Source: CADEDH01 sp047974625 (GTDB taxonomy: Bacteria; Actinomycetota; Acidimicrobiia; Acidimicrobiales; SZUA-35). From it: 64,000 bases of DNA. Under the pieces are notes generated by a model. That model did not search any database and was not told the DNA's origin. It saw only the letters and a program-made list of their open reading frames with translations. Below, piece after piece: positions 1 to 8,159 of the stretch. The stretch covers positions 1 to 64,000 of the forward strand of contig JBKECK010000039.1 of NCBI GenBank assembly GCA_047974625.1, written 5' to 3'. Numbering within the stretch: position 1 is the first letter of the stretch; every line of letters starts with the position of its first letter. The position numbers were made by a program, and so were the translations under genes.

Positions 1-1
1 C

Positions 2-220
2 CCCGGCACCCGCTACCTCCGACCATTCCGCCAGATCATCGAATCGATCAACCAGACCCTCAAGGCCCAACTCGACCTCGAACGCCACGGCGGCCGCAAA
101 CCCCCCGGCGTCTGGGCCCGCGTCCTCCAACGCCTCCTCGCCCTCACCACCGCCATCTGGCACAACGAGACCACCAACCAACCCGGCCCAGCCCGATCAC
201 TGATCACCTACGACCACTAA
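2..220 (+). mobile_element. IS982-like transposase, 3' fragment cut by the window start
   Basis: The reading frame open from base 2 ends at TAA 218-220 and gives the last 72 residues of a transposase. The run 'RPFRQIIESINQTLKAQLDL' followed by 'GVWARVLQRLLALTTAIWHN' and the ending 'SLITYDH' is typical of the C-terminus of actinobacterial IS982/IS4-type DDE transposases, where the conserved Glu of the catalytic triad lies in the 'IIESIN' stretch. The 5' part lies outside the window, so I cannot tell whether the copy is complete. It directly abuts the dispersed repeat that starts near base 231, which suggests this edge is a site of past recombination. Confidence 0.75.
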
Positions 221-230
221 CCCTTGGAGC

Positions 231-541
231 CAATCATCTAGGCCACCGACGCGACCTGCTCCAGCAGGTGACCATGGCTGAGGGCCGGCTCGCTCGTCAT
301 GACCGCTGAACGGTGCGGTACACGCGGGCGGCCGCATCGAGGAACGGCTGGTGGAGCAGGTCACCGGCCGCCGGAACGCTCGAGTCAACGGCTTCTCCTC
401 CGGCGAGTTACCACTCGGCGGGGAGATCAATGTCCACCAAGTGGTCTCGGCTCGGCCGACTCGCGCCCTGAGCTCAGCCCATCTCTCTCCACGACTATCC
501 GGGCGCCGACTATCCGACCACCGCCAACACGTGCTGACAAC
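231..541. repeat. dispersed 0.3-kb repeat, copy A (partner at 23082-23366)
   Basis: This stretch aligns along its whole length with 23082-23366. Shared blocks include 'gcgggcggccgcatcgag', 'gggagatcaatgtccaccaa' and 'gcgccctgagctcagccc', interrupted by small indels and substitutions. Copy A has an extra tandem 'cgactatccg' near 496-517. One minus-strand frame gives a protein-like 'DHLVDIDLPAEW' in both copies but is broken by a stop in copy A, so it may be the relic of a gene. Homology ends abruptly near 541, inside the nuclease pseudogene that follows. I cannot name the parent element. Confidence 0.75.
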
Positions 542-1245
542 GACCCCACAGCTGAGCGGCGAAACCACTGAAGGAGAGCCACTCGTTCGGGTACTCGTAG
601 GAGTCGGGGCCACTGGTAATCGCCACACAGGTGGCGTCGAGCATCCGTTCCTGGTCGAGCCGCTTGAAGGCCATCGCGTAGCGCTCGGCGTAGCTCATCC
701 CGTTGAAGACCGGATCGATCTTCATACCGTCGGGGACGGCCTTGCCGCTGAGCAGGTGTTTCGGGTCGGTGGTCTTGTTTGTCTCCTCGACGATCATCAG
801 GTAGCCGACCCACGGCCTCAGACCGGAGATGAGCAGTCCGCGTTCGTGAGACTTCCAGACATCGGCCGCCTGACCGATGGCTTCTTCGACGCGGTTGTTG
901 AAGTTGTTGGCCAGGCTCGATCCCTGCGACTTCCCTATCAACGATGGCCAGCGCATGGCCCTTGTACTGGAGCACAACGTCCCAGGACTTCGTCTCCCGG
1001 TAAAAGCCGGGGAGATACATCGTGTCGCCAGGAGCCGGGTCAGGTTCGATGCCGGCGTCCTCGACGACTTTCCGGATCAGCACCTCGAAGGGCGACATGT
1101 GCTTCCCAGCCCGTACTGAGCCGCTCGTGCCACCGTCGCTTCGGCCGGCAAGGTCGGCTGCGACCTGCTGGTTCGTCTTGATCATCCAGAAGTCTCGGAT
1201 GGCGGCAGCGAACGCGTCTTCGTAGTCCGGGACGGCCGGGGTCAT
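510..1245 (-). pseudogene. PaeR7I/XhoI-family type II restriction endonuclease, frameshifted and 3'-altered
   Basis: The gene begins at ATG 1245, sharing one base with the stop of the methyltransferase (TGATG). The N-terminal frame carries 'FWMIKTNQQVAADLAGRSDG' and 'VLIRKVVEDAGI', and a second frame carries 'LANNFNNRVEEAIG', 'LRPWVGYLMIVEE' and 'MSYAERYAMAFKRL'; together they follow the PaeR7I family, whose members (about 245 residues) cut CTCGAG. The two frames are joined by one extra base near 940, where the expected catalytic 'E-x-K-S-Q' run should lie ('ATIVD...GKSQGSS'). The last residues after 'LSFSGFAAQL' come from the repeat ending at 541, so the native C-terminus is also lost. It is probably inactive unless the indel is a sequencing error. 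Confidence 0.8.
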
Positions 1246-2954
1246 CAGGACTCCGTGAGCGAGATGACGAGGCGGCTCTCGGGGTCGACGCCATAGAGCG
1301 GCCAGGCGGCTGCGGAGGCCGCTGCCCGGTCGCGTGCACGGAACGCTGTGCGCAGACCGTCCTTCGCCTCGTCGGTAAGGCGGTTCGGGTTCGGCAGCCG
1401 AATCTTGCGGAGGTATTGCGCCTGGAAGCGGTACGTACCGCCGCGCATCTTCACGCAGTAGGCGCCGACAAAGAGGTTGGCCACGTCGGAGAGCAGCAGA
1501 CCGCCGAGCACGTCGAGCTCCCATCCGTCTGACACAACGAAGTACAGGTTGTGGTGCGGGTAGTAGCCGCCAGGATCGAGGACGGGGTGAGCGGCAGCTT
1601 TCATGTCCGGCAGCAGCAACTTCGGCCGCGCCTGAAGTGTTGGGTCGACCTTGTCGATGGTTCGGTGCCACTTCGTCGGTTGACGCTTCGCGACGTGCCT
1701 GCCGCGGACACGTTCGCCGTGAGACTCGAGATAGTCCGCGAGCCCTGGGAAGTCATCCAGTTCGACGAGACGGCCCTCGTCCCACGGGTTCACGAGGTAC
1801 CGGCCGCTCCACGCAGCCTCGCCGCCCGCGATGTCGGCCGCAGTCAGCAGTGGCAGAAGTCTGCTCGGCTCCACGCCTTCGGCCTCCGCCGTCACGAACA
1901 CGTCGTCGCACCCCGTTGCGACACCAATGCCGACACGGGTTCCCGTCCTCAGATCTTCCAACGGAGCGAAATGCTCCTCCAGGTGGGCGATGAGTTCCAG
2001 TTCGTGCGGGGAGCCGGCGGGCCAGTGCGCACGGCCGGAGAACCACGTCTCGAGTTCAGCGGCCTCGAATGCAGCGCTCGCCACGGGCTCCGGCTGGTAG
2101 GGGTTCGTGAGCCAGGTTGCGATGGTTCCGGCATCGCTGAGCCCGAAGGCTGCCGTGGTGTCAACCACCTTCGCCGATCCCTGGAGTCCGTTTCGCAGCA
2201 CGGTGATGGCAGGGTATGCAGCGACTGCATCCTCGAAGGCGTCGACGTCGTGAAGAACGAGCACGCTGTCGACGGCGTAGCGCTCTGCGACGAGAGATCG
2301 GAGGTGAGCGCCGTACTGGTTCCTCATCCAACGATCGGTACAGATGAAGGCAAGGCGACCATCAGGAGCGAGGAGCGAGAGACCTCGCTCGAAGAAGCCG
2401 ACGAAGATGTCGGCTCTTCCCCGCATCGTCGGGAGCTCTCGGCGGTAGGCGTCGCTGACCTCGCTGGGAACGTCCTCGAGTCGAATGTACGGCGGATTCC
2501 CGACGACGAAGTCAGCTTCTACGCCTCGATGGTCGGCGAGGAGGAAGTCGTCGGTCAGGACCCATTGCTCAGATAGTCGCTCGGCGACATCCAGTGGCTC
2601 TCCGAGCTCGATCAGCTTTTCCACCACGGCCTTGCGAGTGTGCTCGGCGTTGTGCTCAAGCAGGTCGAAGCCTCGGATGGCGTGGTCAAGGTCTCGAAGG
2701 CGACGGCCGTGGCGAGTGCAGGATTCCGCCAGTCGTTCCACGATCGGGATGATGAACGCGCCACAGCCGCACGACGGCTCGACGATCACGGCGGCACCAA
2801 GGTCCTCATCAGCCTGGTACCCGGCAACGTCAAGGATCAGCTCGACAACCCAACGGCGGGTGAACACCTGTCCGTGCTCCCCGCCAGGGTCAGGCGTCCA
2901 ACTCGGCCTCTCCGTGGCTACATCCATCAAGGTCAGCTGCGAAGCCCGGCTCAC
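1245..2954 (-). CDS. adenine-specific DNA methyltransferase of a PaeR7I-type restriction-modification pair
   Basis: The 569-residue protein has the N6-adenine methyltransferase layout: an SAM-binding motif around 'VIVEPSCGCGAFIIPIVERL' (residues about 55-75) and the catalytic 'NPPYIRL' motif IV (about 153-159), followed by a target-recognition half rich in aromatic residues. It would methylate the adenine of the recognition site to protect host DNA; given the neighbour, CTCGAG is the likely target. Translation starts at GTG 2954; an internal ATG at residue 10 is an alternative. The restriction gene overlaps its stop codon, so the two were co-translated. With the nuclease broken, this now looks like an orphan methylase. 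CTCGAG is still common in the window, so no depletion is apparent by eye. Confidence 0.9.
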   Translation of the reverse strand: MSRASQLTLMDVATERPSWTPDPGGEHGQVFTRRWVVELILDVAGYQADEDLGAAVIVEPSCGCGAFIIPIVERLAESCTRHGRRLRDLDHAIRGFDLLEHNAEHTRKAVVEKLIELGEPLDVAERLSEQWVLTDDFLLADHRGVEADFVVGNPPYIRLEDVPSEVSDAYRRELPTMRGRADIFVGFFERGLSLLAPDGRLAFICTDRWMRNQYGAHLRSLVAERYAVDSVLVLHDVDAFEDAVAAYPAITVLRNGLQGSAKVVDTTAAFGLSDAGTIATWLTNPYQPEPVASAAFEAAELETWFSGRAHWPAGSPHELELIAHLEEHFAPLEDLRTGTRVGIGVATGCDDVFVTAEAEGVEPSRLLPLLTAADIAGGEAAWSGRYLVNPWDEGRLVELDDFPGLADYLESHGERVRGRHVAKRQPTKWHRTIDKVDPTLQARPKLLLPDMKAAAHPVLDPGGYYPHHNLYFVVSDGWELDVLGGLLLSDVANLFVGAYCVKMRGGTYRFQAQYLRKIRLPNPNRLTDEAKDGLRTAFRARDRAAASAAAWPLYGVDPESRLVISLTES

Positions 2955-3166
2955 TTGGCCTTCTCCGCCACACCCAAACTACAGCCCTGTGATCCCATAC
3001 GCCCGCACGCTACTGATCTCGTGTGACAGAGATCCGAGCCCATCGCCCACCCTGCCAGGCCGCTCCTCGCCCGTCGCTCCATCTACTGCCGACCTGGGGG
3101 CGGCGGCCGCAGCGACCCGCCTCTTGTCGCACGCTGAGACAACGGAAGCCGTGATAGGCAAGCACC

Positions 3167-3274
3167 ATGCGGATCGACGACCTCGCCCCGTACACGTACG
3201 GATGCGGGCCGAACTGAATCGCCTCGCCGTCGGCTGCCTCAACTCGGCCGAGCCACTCGATCGCGGCGAGGTCG
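3167..3274 (+). pseudogene. 5' part of a small conserved gene (DUF7919-like), split by IS1634
   Basis: From ATG 3167 the sequence reads 'MRIDDLAPYTYGCGP', and after one missing base continues as 'LNRLAVGCLNSAEPLDRGEV'. This follows a small actinobacterial family with the pattern D-L-x-P-Y-x-Y, L-x-V-G-W-L-D, P-x-x-x-G-x-V. The frame runs into the IS1634 element at 3274. The remaining part is on the other side of the element (from 5231), where removing the element and one 7-bp copy restores 'DRGEVVHERFV'. The gene therefore has both a frameshift near 3212 and an insertion. Its function is unknown. Confidence 0.6.
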
Positions 3275-5237
3275 GACCCGAGTTTGGCGGGGGTGTCAGG
3301 TATGTCCTTGGTCAGGGGGCGCGACCGGGGAGTGTTTCCCCTACGTTTCTGTGTTTTGCCTGGTCAGGGGGTCAGGCGACTTCGGCGGTGTCCCAGCCTC
3401 GTGTGTTGACCTTGAGGGCGGCGAGGATCTGGGCTTGGAGGGTGCTGCGGCGGGTGATGAGCCCGATCCTGCGGCCCCCGGCGGTGATCTGGACGTGTCG
3501 GACGCGGCTGAGTTCTCGTAGCGCCCGTTGGGCGGAAAGGTCCTGGTCGTCGATGTCGGGATCGGTGATCCCGGCGGCGGTGAGTGCTTTGCCGATGAGG
3601 GTTTCGACCACGGCGGCGTAGACGCAGATAGCGATGTGGCCTTTGACTCGTTGTTCGGTCCAGTGGCGGACCGGGCGCAGGTGGAGGAAGTCTTTCAGGG
3701 TCCGGAACCGGTTCTCGACCGCCAGCAACTGCCGGTAGGCAGTCACGATCCTGGCCGTGGATGCCTGGGCGGTGGTGAGGCTGGTGGTCAGCACGTAACG
3801 CCCGGCGAGTTGTTGCTCGTAGTCGTGGGCGGGGTCGTTGTAGTGGTAAAGGAACCGGCCCTCGCTGATCTCGAGGTCGAACAGGCCAGCTACCCCGGAG
3901 GAACCGAGGATCTTCTGGGCGGCCCGCCCGATCGCTGCCGGGTTCTTGAGCCGCCCGGCTCGGACCCGGTCCTCCAATGCCAACAACTTGGTCTCACATC
4001 GGGCCACCAACTCAGCGGTGCGGGCGGTGTCACGGCGATGCCGTTCATCGGATTCCACCACAACGGCTCTGGCCCCATCAGCCAGGGTGACCTCGGCCGC
4101 CCGGCCGTTCGCCGCCGAGACCACAACCCACTCCGTCGCTTCGTCCTCGGCGAGGGTGAGGGCTTCAGCACAGACGGCGTCGCGGTGCAGGCGGGTAGCC
4201 ATGATGTGATCGAACCCGCGGGCGTCGACATCGTCGATGTTGGCGGCGGAGATGAGTCCCCGTTCGGCGACCACGCAAATGTTTCCGACGCTGAACCGCT
4301 CAGCCAGGTCAGCCAGCACACCGGGCAGGGTCGACACATCGGCGGTGTTCCCAGCGAACACGTGATGAGCGATCGGGATCCCGTCCCCGGTACACAACAG
4401 GCCGATCACGACCTGGGGCCAGTCGCTGCGCTTGTCCCTCGAGTAGCCGAACGCCTTGGACGGAAACCGGTCCGACGGGCGAGGGTCGCCCTCGAAATAG
4501 GTTGAGGTCAAGTCGTAGCACACCATCGAGAGATCCATGTTCGTCAGGTCACACAACCGGGCATACAACTCGATCTCCGTGGCCGCCTTGCCAGCGGCGA
4601 CGGCATCGAGAGCCCGGTAGTACTGGTCCAGCGAGGGCGGAGTCCACCCCTCAGGCATAGCGACGTCCCGGTCGACCCATTCGATCAGGCGTCGCTTCGA
4701 ACACGGATCGATCAGCCGGTTGGCCACCATCGCGAACACCGCCTCAGACAGCACCTCCGCACCGCGATCGGCGCCCTGCTTGGCGAACCACACATCGAGC
4801 CCAAGGCGCTCCCACACCGCCGCCACCCCAGCAACCGACCCCACCACCCGAGTGTCCTCAGCCGACAACGAAGCCACTACCACTTGGTCCCGTTGCAGGT
4901 GGTTCTCCAAGGCGCCGATGATCCGTTCCAGCTCACCCGAGGCCCGCAGCGCGGACACCTCACCCAAACGCAGCAGGGTCCGGTGAGTGTTGCGCCCCTC
5001 CACCCGCACAGACTCAACCAACGACAAGTACTCATACGACTTGTCGCCCCTCCGACGCCGGGTCGTCTTCACATGCACCCCACCACAATAGCCAAACTCT
5101 GACCACCACGTCGACAAAGTGTCGCCCCTACACTTCCGGACGCAAACCCCACCCCAAAACACGTTTCCCCAGGTCAACCACCCACACCCACCCCCGAAAG
5201 CCGCCTACCCCGCCAACTCGGGTCGGACCTGAGGTCG
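3268..5237 (-). mobile_element. IS1634-family insertion sequence with terminal repeats
   Basis: The element carries one transposase gene. Its ends are imperfect inverted repeats: left 'gacccgagtttggcgggg' near 3275 and right, on the other strand, 'gacccgagttggcgggg' near 5204-5224, differing by one T. The 7-mer 'gaggtcg' occurs at 3268-3274 and again at 5231-5237 and can be read as a target-site duplication, because dropping one copy restores the frame of the interrupted gene. The terminal repeat can alternatively be extended a few bases outward ('aggtc'), in which case no clean duplication remains, so the exact ends are uncertain. Confidence 0.8.
3372..5078 (-). CDS. IS1634-family DDE transposase
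   Basis: The protein of about 568 residues carries the IS1634 pattern: N-terminal 'YEYLSLVESVR', the first catalytic Asp in 'VCYDLTSTYFEGD', 'FAGNTADVSTLPGVL', and the C-terminal 'ENRFRTLKDFLHLRPVRHW' block with the catalytic Glu region. I place the start at GTG 5078 or 5072, just before 'KTTRRRRGDKSYEY'; the frame stays open farther upstream but that stretch is not family-like. The segment normally written 'VADRGLIS' reads 'VAERGLIS', so a usual catalytic Asp is Glu here. That substitution may reduce or abolish transposition. The gene is otherwise full length. Confidence 0.88.
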   Translation of the reverse strand: MHVKTTRRRRGDKSYEYLSLVESVRVEGRNTHRTLLRLGEVSALRASGELERIIGALENHLQRDQVVVASLSAEDTRVVGSVAGVAAVWERLGLDVWFAKQGADRGAEVLSEAVFAMVANRLIDPCSKRRLIEWVDRDVAMPEGWTPPSLDQYYRALDAVAAGKAATEIELYARLCDLTNMDLSMVCYDLTSTYFEGDPRPSDRFPSKAFGYSRDKRSDWPQVVIGLLCTGDGIPIAHHVFAGNTADVSTLPGVLADLAERFSVGNICVVAERGLISAANIDDVDARGFDHIMATRLHRDAVCAEALTLAEDEATEWVVVSAANGRAAEVTLADGARAVVVESDERHRRDTARTAELVARCETKLLALEDRVRAGRLKNPAAIGRAAQKILGSSGVAGLFDLEISEGRFLYHYNDPAHDYEQQLAGRYVLTTSLTTAQASTARIVTAYRQLLAVENRFRTLKDFLHLRPVRHWTEQRVKGHIAICVYAAVVETLIGKALTAAGITDPDIDDQDLSAQRALRELSRVRHVQITAGGRRIGLITRRSTLQAQILAALKVNTRGWDTAEVA

Positions 5238-5377
5238 TTCACGAGAGATTCGTGGCCGTCCCCCGGTGGGCCGCCGTCAATCGACCGGTGGACGCCTTCC
5301 GAGGCCGCCACTACTCGCCCTCCAAGGGGCGCTCGCGGAACTCGGTCACCTTAGGGGCCTGGTGTAGGACCTGCTCG
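5231..5377 (+). pseudogene. 3' part of the DUF7919-like gene beyond IS1634
   Basis: Directly right of the element the frame reads 'EVVHERFVAVPRWAAVNRPV' and then 'DAFRGRHYSPSKGRS', which continues the family pattern F-V, P-V-N/D-x-x-R-G-x-H. It is the downstream piece of the gene starting at 3167. The frame stays open past 5377 but the family-like sequence fades there; the true end is not clear and may overlap the 3' end of the iclR-type gene. It is probably not expressed as a protein. Confidence 0.5.
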
Positions 5378-5406
5378 GCTTCGGCGGGGTCGGCCTGGGT
5401 CCAGGC

Positions 5407-6186
5407 TCAGCTCTGTTGTCCGGTCGCGTTGAGCAGAGGGGCCGTCCGGCGGGCGGTGGTTGCGATGTCTTCGGCGATCGCGTCGAGGCGGTCGTCGGTT
5501 AGTCGGATGCTGGGCCCTTGGACCGCGACGGCGGCGATGGCCGATCCGTGAGTATCGAGGACGGGGGCGGCGACTGCTCGGACCCCTGGGTTTCGTTCTT
5601 CGTCGTTGAGGGCCCATCCTCGTTCGCGGACGAATGCGAGCTCGGCACGGAGCTGGTCGGGATCAGTGATGGTGTGTTCGGTGACCTCGCGCAACGTTCC
5701 AAGGGCATCGACGGCTCGCTCGATGCCCTGTGATGACCAGGCGAGGAGGCATTTGCCCATCGCCGAGGTGTGGATCGGCACGCGGCTGCCGAGGGCTTGG
5801 TCGAAGCGCAACGGCCGACTCGAGGCGACGTCGAGGACGACGAGGACATCGCCACCGGCGGACACCCCGAGGTTGACCGATTCGGTGGTTTGCTCGGCGA
5901 GTTGGCGGAGCAGCGGGAGGGCCTGGTCGAAACCGAGCCGGGCTTCGGCTTGATGACCTAGGACGATGAGGGTGGGGCCGAGCTGGTAGCGCTCGGTGGC
6001 GGGGTTCTGGACGAGGAGTCCGGCGTCGCACAGTGCTCGCACCAGTCGGTGGCTGGTGGAAACGGTGAGTCCAGTGCGGGCGGCGATCTCAGAGACCCCC
6101 AGCTCGCCCTCGACGCCATCGAATGTCATCAGCACACTGAGCGCGCGCTCGACCGACTGGGCGCCGCTGCGCGGGTTGTCTGGCAT
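5407..6186 (-). CDS. IclR-family transcriptional regulator
   Basis: The 259-residue protein has an N-terminal winged helix-turn-helix ('SVERALSVLMTFDGVEG', 'LTVSTSHRLVRALCDAGLL') and a C-terminal IclR effector domain ('VPIHTSAMGKCLLAW', 'RGWALNDEERNPGVRAVAAP'). IclR proteins bind palindromic operators as dimers and respond to a small molecule. I chose ATG 6186 because it puts 'SGAQSVERALSVL' at the usual distance from the N-terminus; the frame is open farther upstream but overlaps the promoter. It is divergent from a sulfate-type transporter, and the 27-bp palindrome at 6237-6263 lies between them, so it very likely controls that operon and itself. The effector is not known; a sulfur compound is an inference. 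Confidence 0.9.
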   Translation of the reverse strand: MPDNPRSGAQSVERALSVLMTFDGVEGELGVSEIAARTGLTVSTSHRLVRALCDAGLLVQNPATERYQLGPTLIVLGHQAEARLGFDQALPLLRQLAEQTTESVNLGVSAGGDVLVVLDVASSRPLRFDQALGSRVPIHTSAMGKCLLAWSSQGIERAVDALGTLREVTEHTITDPDQLRAELAFVRERGWALNDEERNPGVRAVAAPVLDTHGSAIAAVAVQGPSIRLTDDRLDAIAEDIATTARRTAPLLNATGQQS

Positions 6187-6236
6187 CCCCTGAGTCTCGC
6201 ACGGTCGGCAGCCCCAGACAGCATGAGACTTTTTCC

Positions 6237-6263
6237 ATATTGCGGGATGGTATCCCGCGATAT
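6237..6263. promoter_or_regulatory. 27-bp palindromic operator between iclR-type gene and transporter
   Basis: The sequence is an inverted repeat centred on 6250: 'atat', one base, 'gcgggat', three bases, 'atcccgc', one base, 'atat'. Both 7-bp and 4-bp arms are exact. It lies 50 bp from the regulator start and 4 bp before the transporter ATG at 6268, so a bound dimer would block both promoters. A short divergent-promoter palindrome of this kind is what IclR-family regulators use. Confidence 0.8.
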
Positions 6264-6267
6264 ACAA

Positions 6268-7320
6268 ATGTCGATCGTGCAGATCAACTTTGGAACCAGA
6301 TTCCGGATCGTCACCGCACTCATGGCGTTCGCTCTGGTGGCGGCAGGGTGCGGCGCTGATGACGACAGCTCGACCGACACCGGGCAAGAGGCCGTCGAGC
6401 TGTCCCTGGTCGGCTTCGCCGTGCCGAAGACCGCGAACAACGCCATCCAGGCAGCGTTCGCTCGGACCCCCGAGGGCGCCGGCACGACCTGGGTCGAGTC
6501 CTACGGAGCCTCCGGAGAACAGAGCCGAGCCGTTGCCGCCGGCCTCGACGCCGACTACGTGCACTTCTCGCTCGAAGGCGACGTGACCCGCCTCGTCGAG
6601 GCCGGCCTGGTCTCACCGGACTGGAATACCGGGCCCAGCCACGGGATCGTGTCGAGCTCGGTTGTCGTGTTCGCCGTCCGACCGGGAAACCCGAAGAACA
6701 TCACCAGCTGGGACGACCTCGTCCGGCCCGGCGTCGGCGTCGTCACCCCGAATCCCGGATCGTCGGGATCGGCAAGGTGGAACATCCTGGCAGGGTGGGG
6801 CTACGCGATCGCCAACGGCGGCACCGACGCCGATGCCGAGGCGTTCATGACGTCGCTGTTCGAGAACATCGTGTCGCTGCCCGGCAGCGGCCGCGACGCC
6901 ACCAGCGCGTTCCTCGCCGGGACCGGCGACGTGCTGCTCTCATATGAGAACGAAGCGATCCTCGCACGCCAGAACGGCGAAGAGCTCGACTACGTCGTAC
7001 CCGATACAACACTGCTCATCGAGAACCCCGGCGCCCTCCTCATCGACGCCCACCCCCGCGCCCAGGCGTGGCTCGATTTCCTCTTCAGTGCCGAAGCGCA
7101 GGCCGAGTTCGCCAAGCTCGGCTTCCGACCGCTCACCGACGGCGGCGAGATCGGCGACATCGCCGGCGCCAACGACCCCGCCGACCCGTTCCCCATACCA
7201 GCAACCCTGCTCACCATCGCCGGAGACTTTGGCGGCTGGCCCGACACCAACGCCAGGTTCTTCGACCCCGACACCGGCATCATCACCGCCATCCAGACCA
7301 CGACCGGCAAGTCATCGTGA
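6268..7320 (+). CDS. sulfate/thiosulfate-type ABC transporter substrate-binding lipoprotein
   Basis: The 350-residue protein has a lipoprotein signal with the modified Cys at about residue 28 ('ALVAAGCGADDD'), so it is exported and anchored to the membrane. The body matches the Sbp/CysP family: 'GASGEQSRAVAAGLDADYVH', 'VFAVRPGNPKNITSWDDL' and 'VVTPNPGSSGSARWNILAGW'. These motifs form the anion-binding cleft in known sulfate-binding proteins. I start it at ATG 6268, giving a normal signal length; an in-frame ATG at 6247 lies inside the palindrome. The permease gene begins within its stop codon (GTGA). IclR control is unusual for assimilatory sulfate uptake, so an organosulfur or other oxyanion substrate is possible. 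Confidence 0.85.
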   Translation: MSIVQINFGTRFRIVTALMAFALVAAGCGADDDSSTDTGQEAVELSLVGFAVPKTANNAIQAAFARTPEGAGTTWVESYGASGEQSRAVAAGLDADYVHFSLEGDVTRLVEAGLVSPDWNTGPSHGIVSSSVVVFAVRPGNPKNITSWDDLVRPGVGVVTPNPGSSGSARWNILAGWGYAIANGGTDADAEAFMTSLFENIVSLPGSGRDATSAFLAGTGDVLLSYENEAILARQNGEELDYVVPDTTLLIENPGALLIDAHPRAQAWLDFLFSAEAQAEFAKLGFRPLTDGGEIGDIAGANDPADPFPIPATLLTIAGDFGGWPDTNARFFDPDTGIITAIQTTTGKSS

Positions 7321-8159
7321 CCACCACCACCCGCCGGGCGCGGCAGCCACGGTTTCCGCGCCAGACGGCGCCGTCCACGCTGACCCGTGGCCCCGGCATC
7401 GCATTGGGGCTCACGACCATGTGGTTCAGCGTGCTGGTGCTGATCCCGCTGGCCGCGGTCGTCACCCGCGCCACGACCGGCGGCTGGGGGGCATTCTGGC
7501 ACACACTCACCAACGAACAGACCGCCGCGGCCATTCGGCTCACCATCACCAAGGCGGCGCTCGTGACCGCCCTCGACGTTGTGATGGGCACAGCCATCGC
7601 CTGGGTCCTGGTCCGTGACCGATTCCGAGGCAAGCGTCTCCTCGGGATCGTCATCGACATCCCGTTCGCGCTGCCCTCCATCGTCGCCGGGCTCGTACTG
7701 CTCTCCCTCTACGGGCCCAACAGCCCCATCGGGATCAATGTCGCGGACACACCACAAGCGGTGTTCCTCGCATTCGCGTTCGTCACGCTGCCGTTCGTGG
7801 TCCGCACCGTCCAACCAGTCCTCGAGACCCTTGAACCCGAAGTCGAGCACGCGGCCGCCTCACTGGGTGCCGGACCCTTCACAACCTTCCGCCGCATCAT
7901 CCTGCCCGCGCTCACCCCCGCGATCGCGGCCGGCGCCACCATGTCGTTCGCCCGAGCGATCAGCGAATACGGCTCTCTCGTACTGCTATCGGGAAACCTC
8001 GCGCTGCGGACCGAGGTCACCTCCGTGAGGATCCTCACCTACGTCGAAAACGGTGACCTCGCAGCCGCTTCCACCATCGCCACCGTCCTACTCGTCGTGG
8101 CCCTCGTCGTCGTCGTCACCCTCGACATCATCCAACGAAAGGTCGCCCGCCGTGGTTGA
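7317..8159 (+). CDS. cysT: sulfate-type ABC transporter permease, CysT-like
   Basis: The 280-residue membrane protein starts at GTG 7317, overlapping the previous stop. It has about six hydrophobic segments and the coupling loop typical of this family, 'EHAAASLGAGPFTTFRRIIL', which contacts the ATPase. The segment 'DIPFALPSIVAGLVLLSLYG' matches the CysT/CysU group. It forms the membrane channel together with the next gene. The stop overlaps the start of the CysW-like gene by 8 bases, so the two subunits are translationally coupled. Confidence 0.88.
   Translation: MTTTTRRARQPRFPRQTAPSTLTRGPGIALGLTTMWFSVLVLIPLAAVVTRATTGGWGAFWHTLTNEQTAAAIRLTITKAALVTALDVVMGTAIAWVLVRDRFRGKRLLGIVIDIPFALPSIVAGLVLLSLYGPNSPIGINVADTPQAVFLAFAFVTLPFVVRTVQPVLETLEPEVEHAAASLGAGPFTTFRRIILPALTPAIAAGATMSFARAISEYGSLVLLSGNLALRTEVTSVRILTYVENGDLAAASTIATVLLVVALVVVVTLDIIQRKVARRG

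Noticed and set aside
427..1671. Long minus-strand open frame spanning the methylase and nuclease genes
   Set aside because: Only its segment below 1245 reads as family-like (the nuclease N-terminus); the rest is out of frame with the methyltransferase and Arg/Pro-rich.
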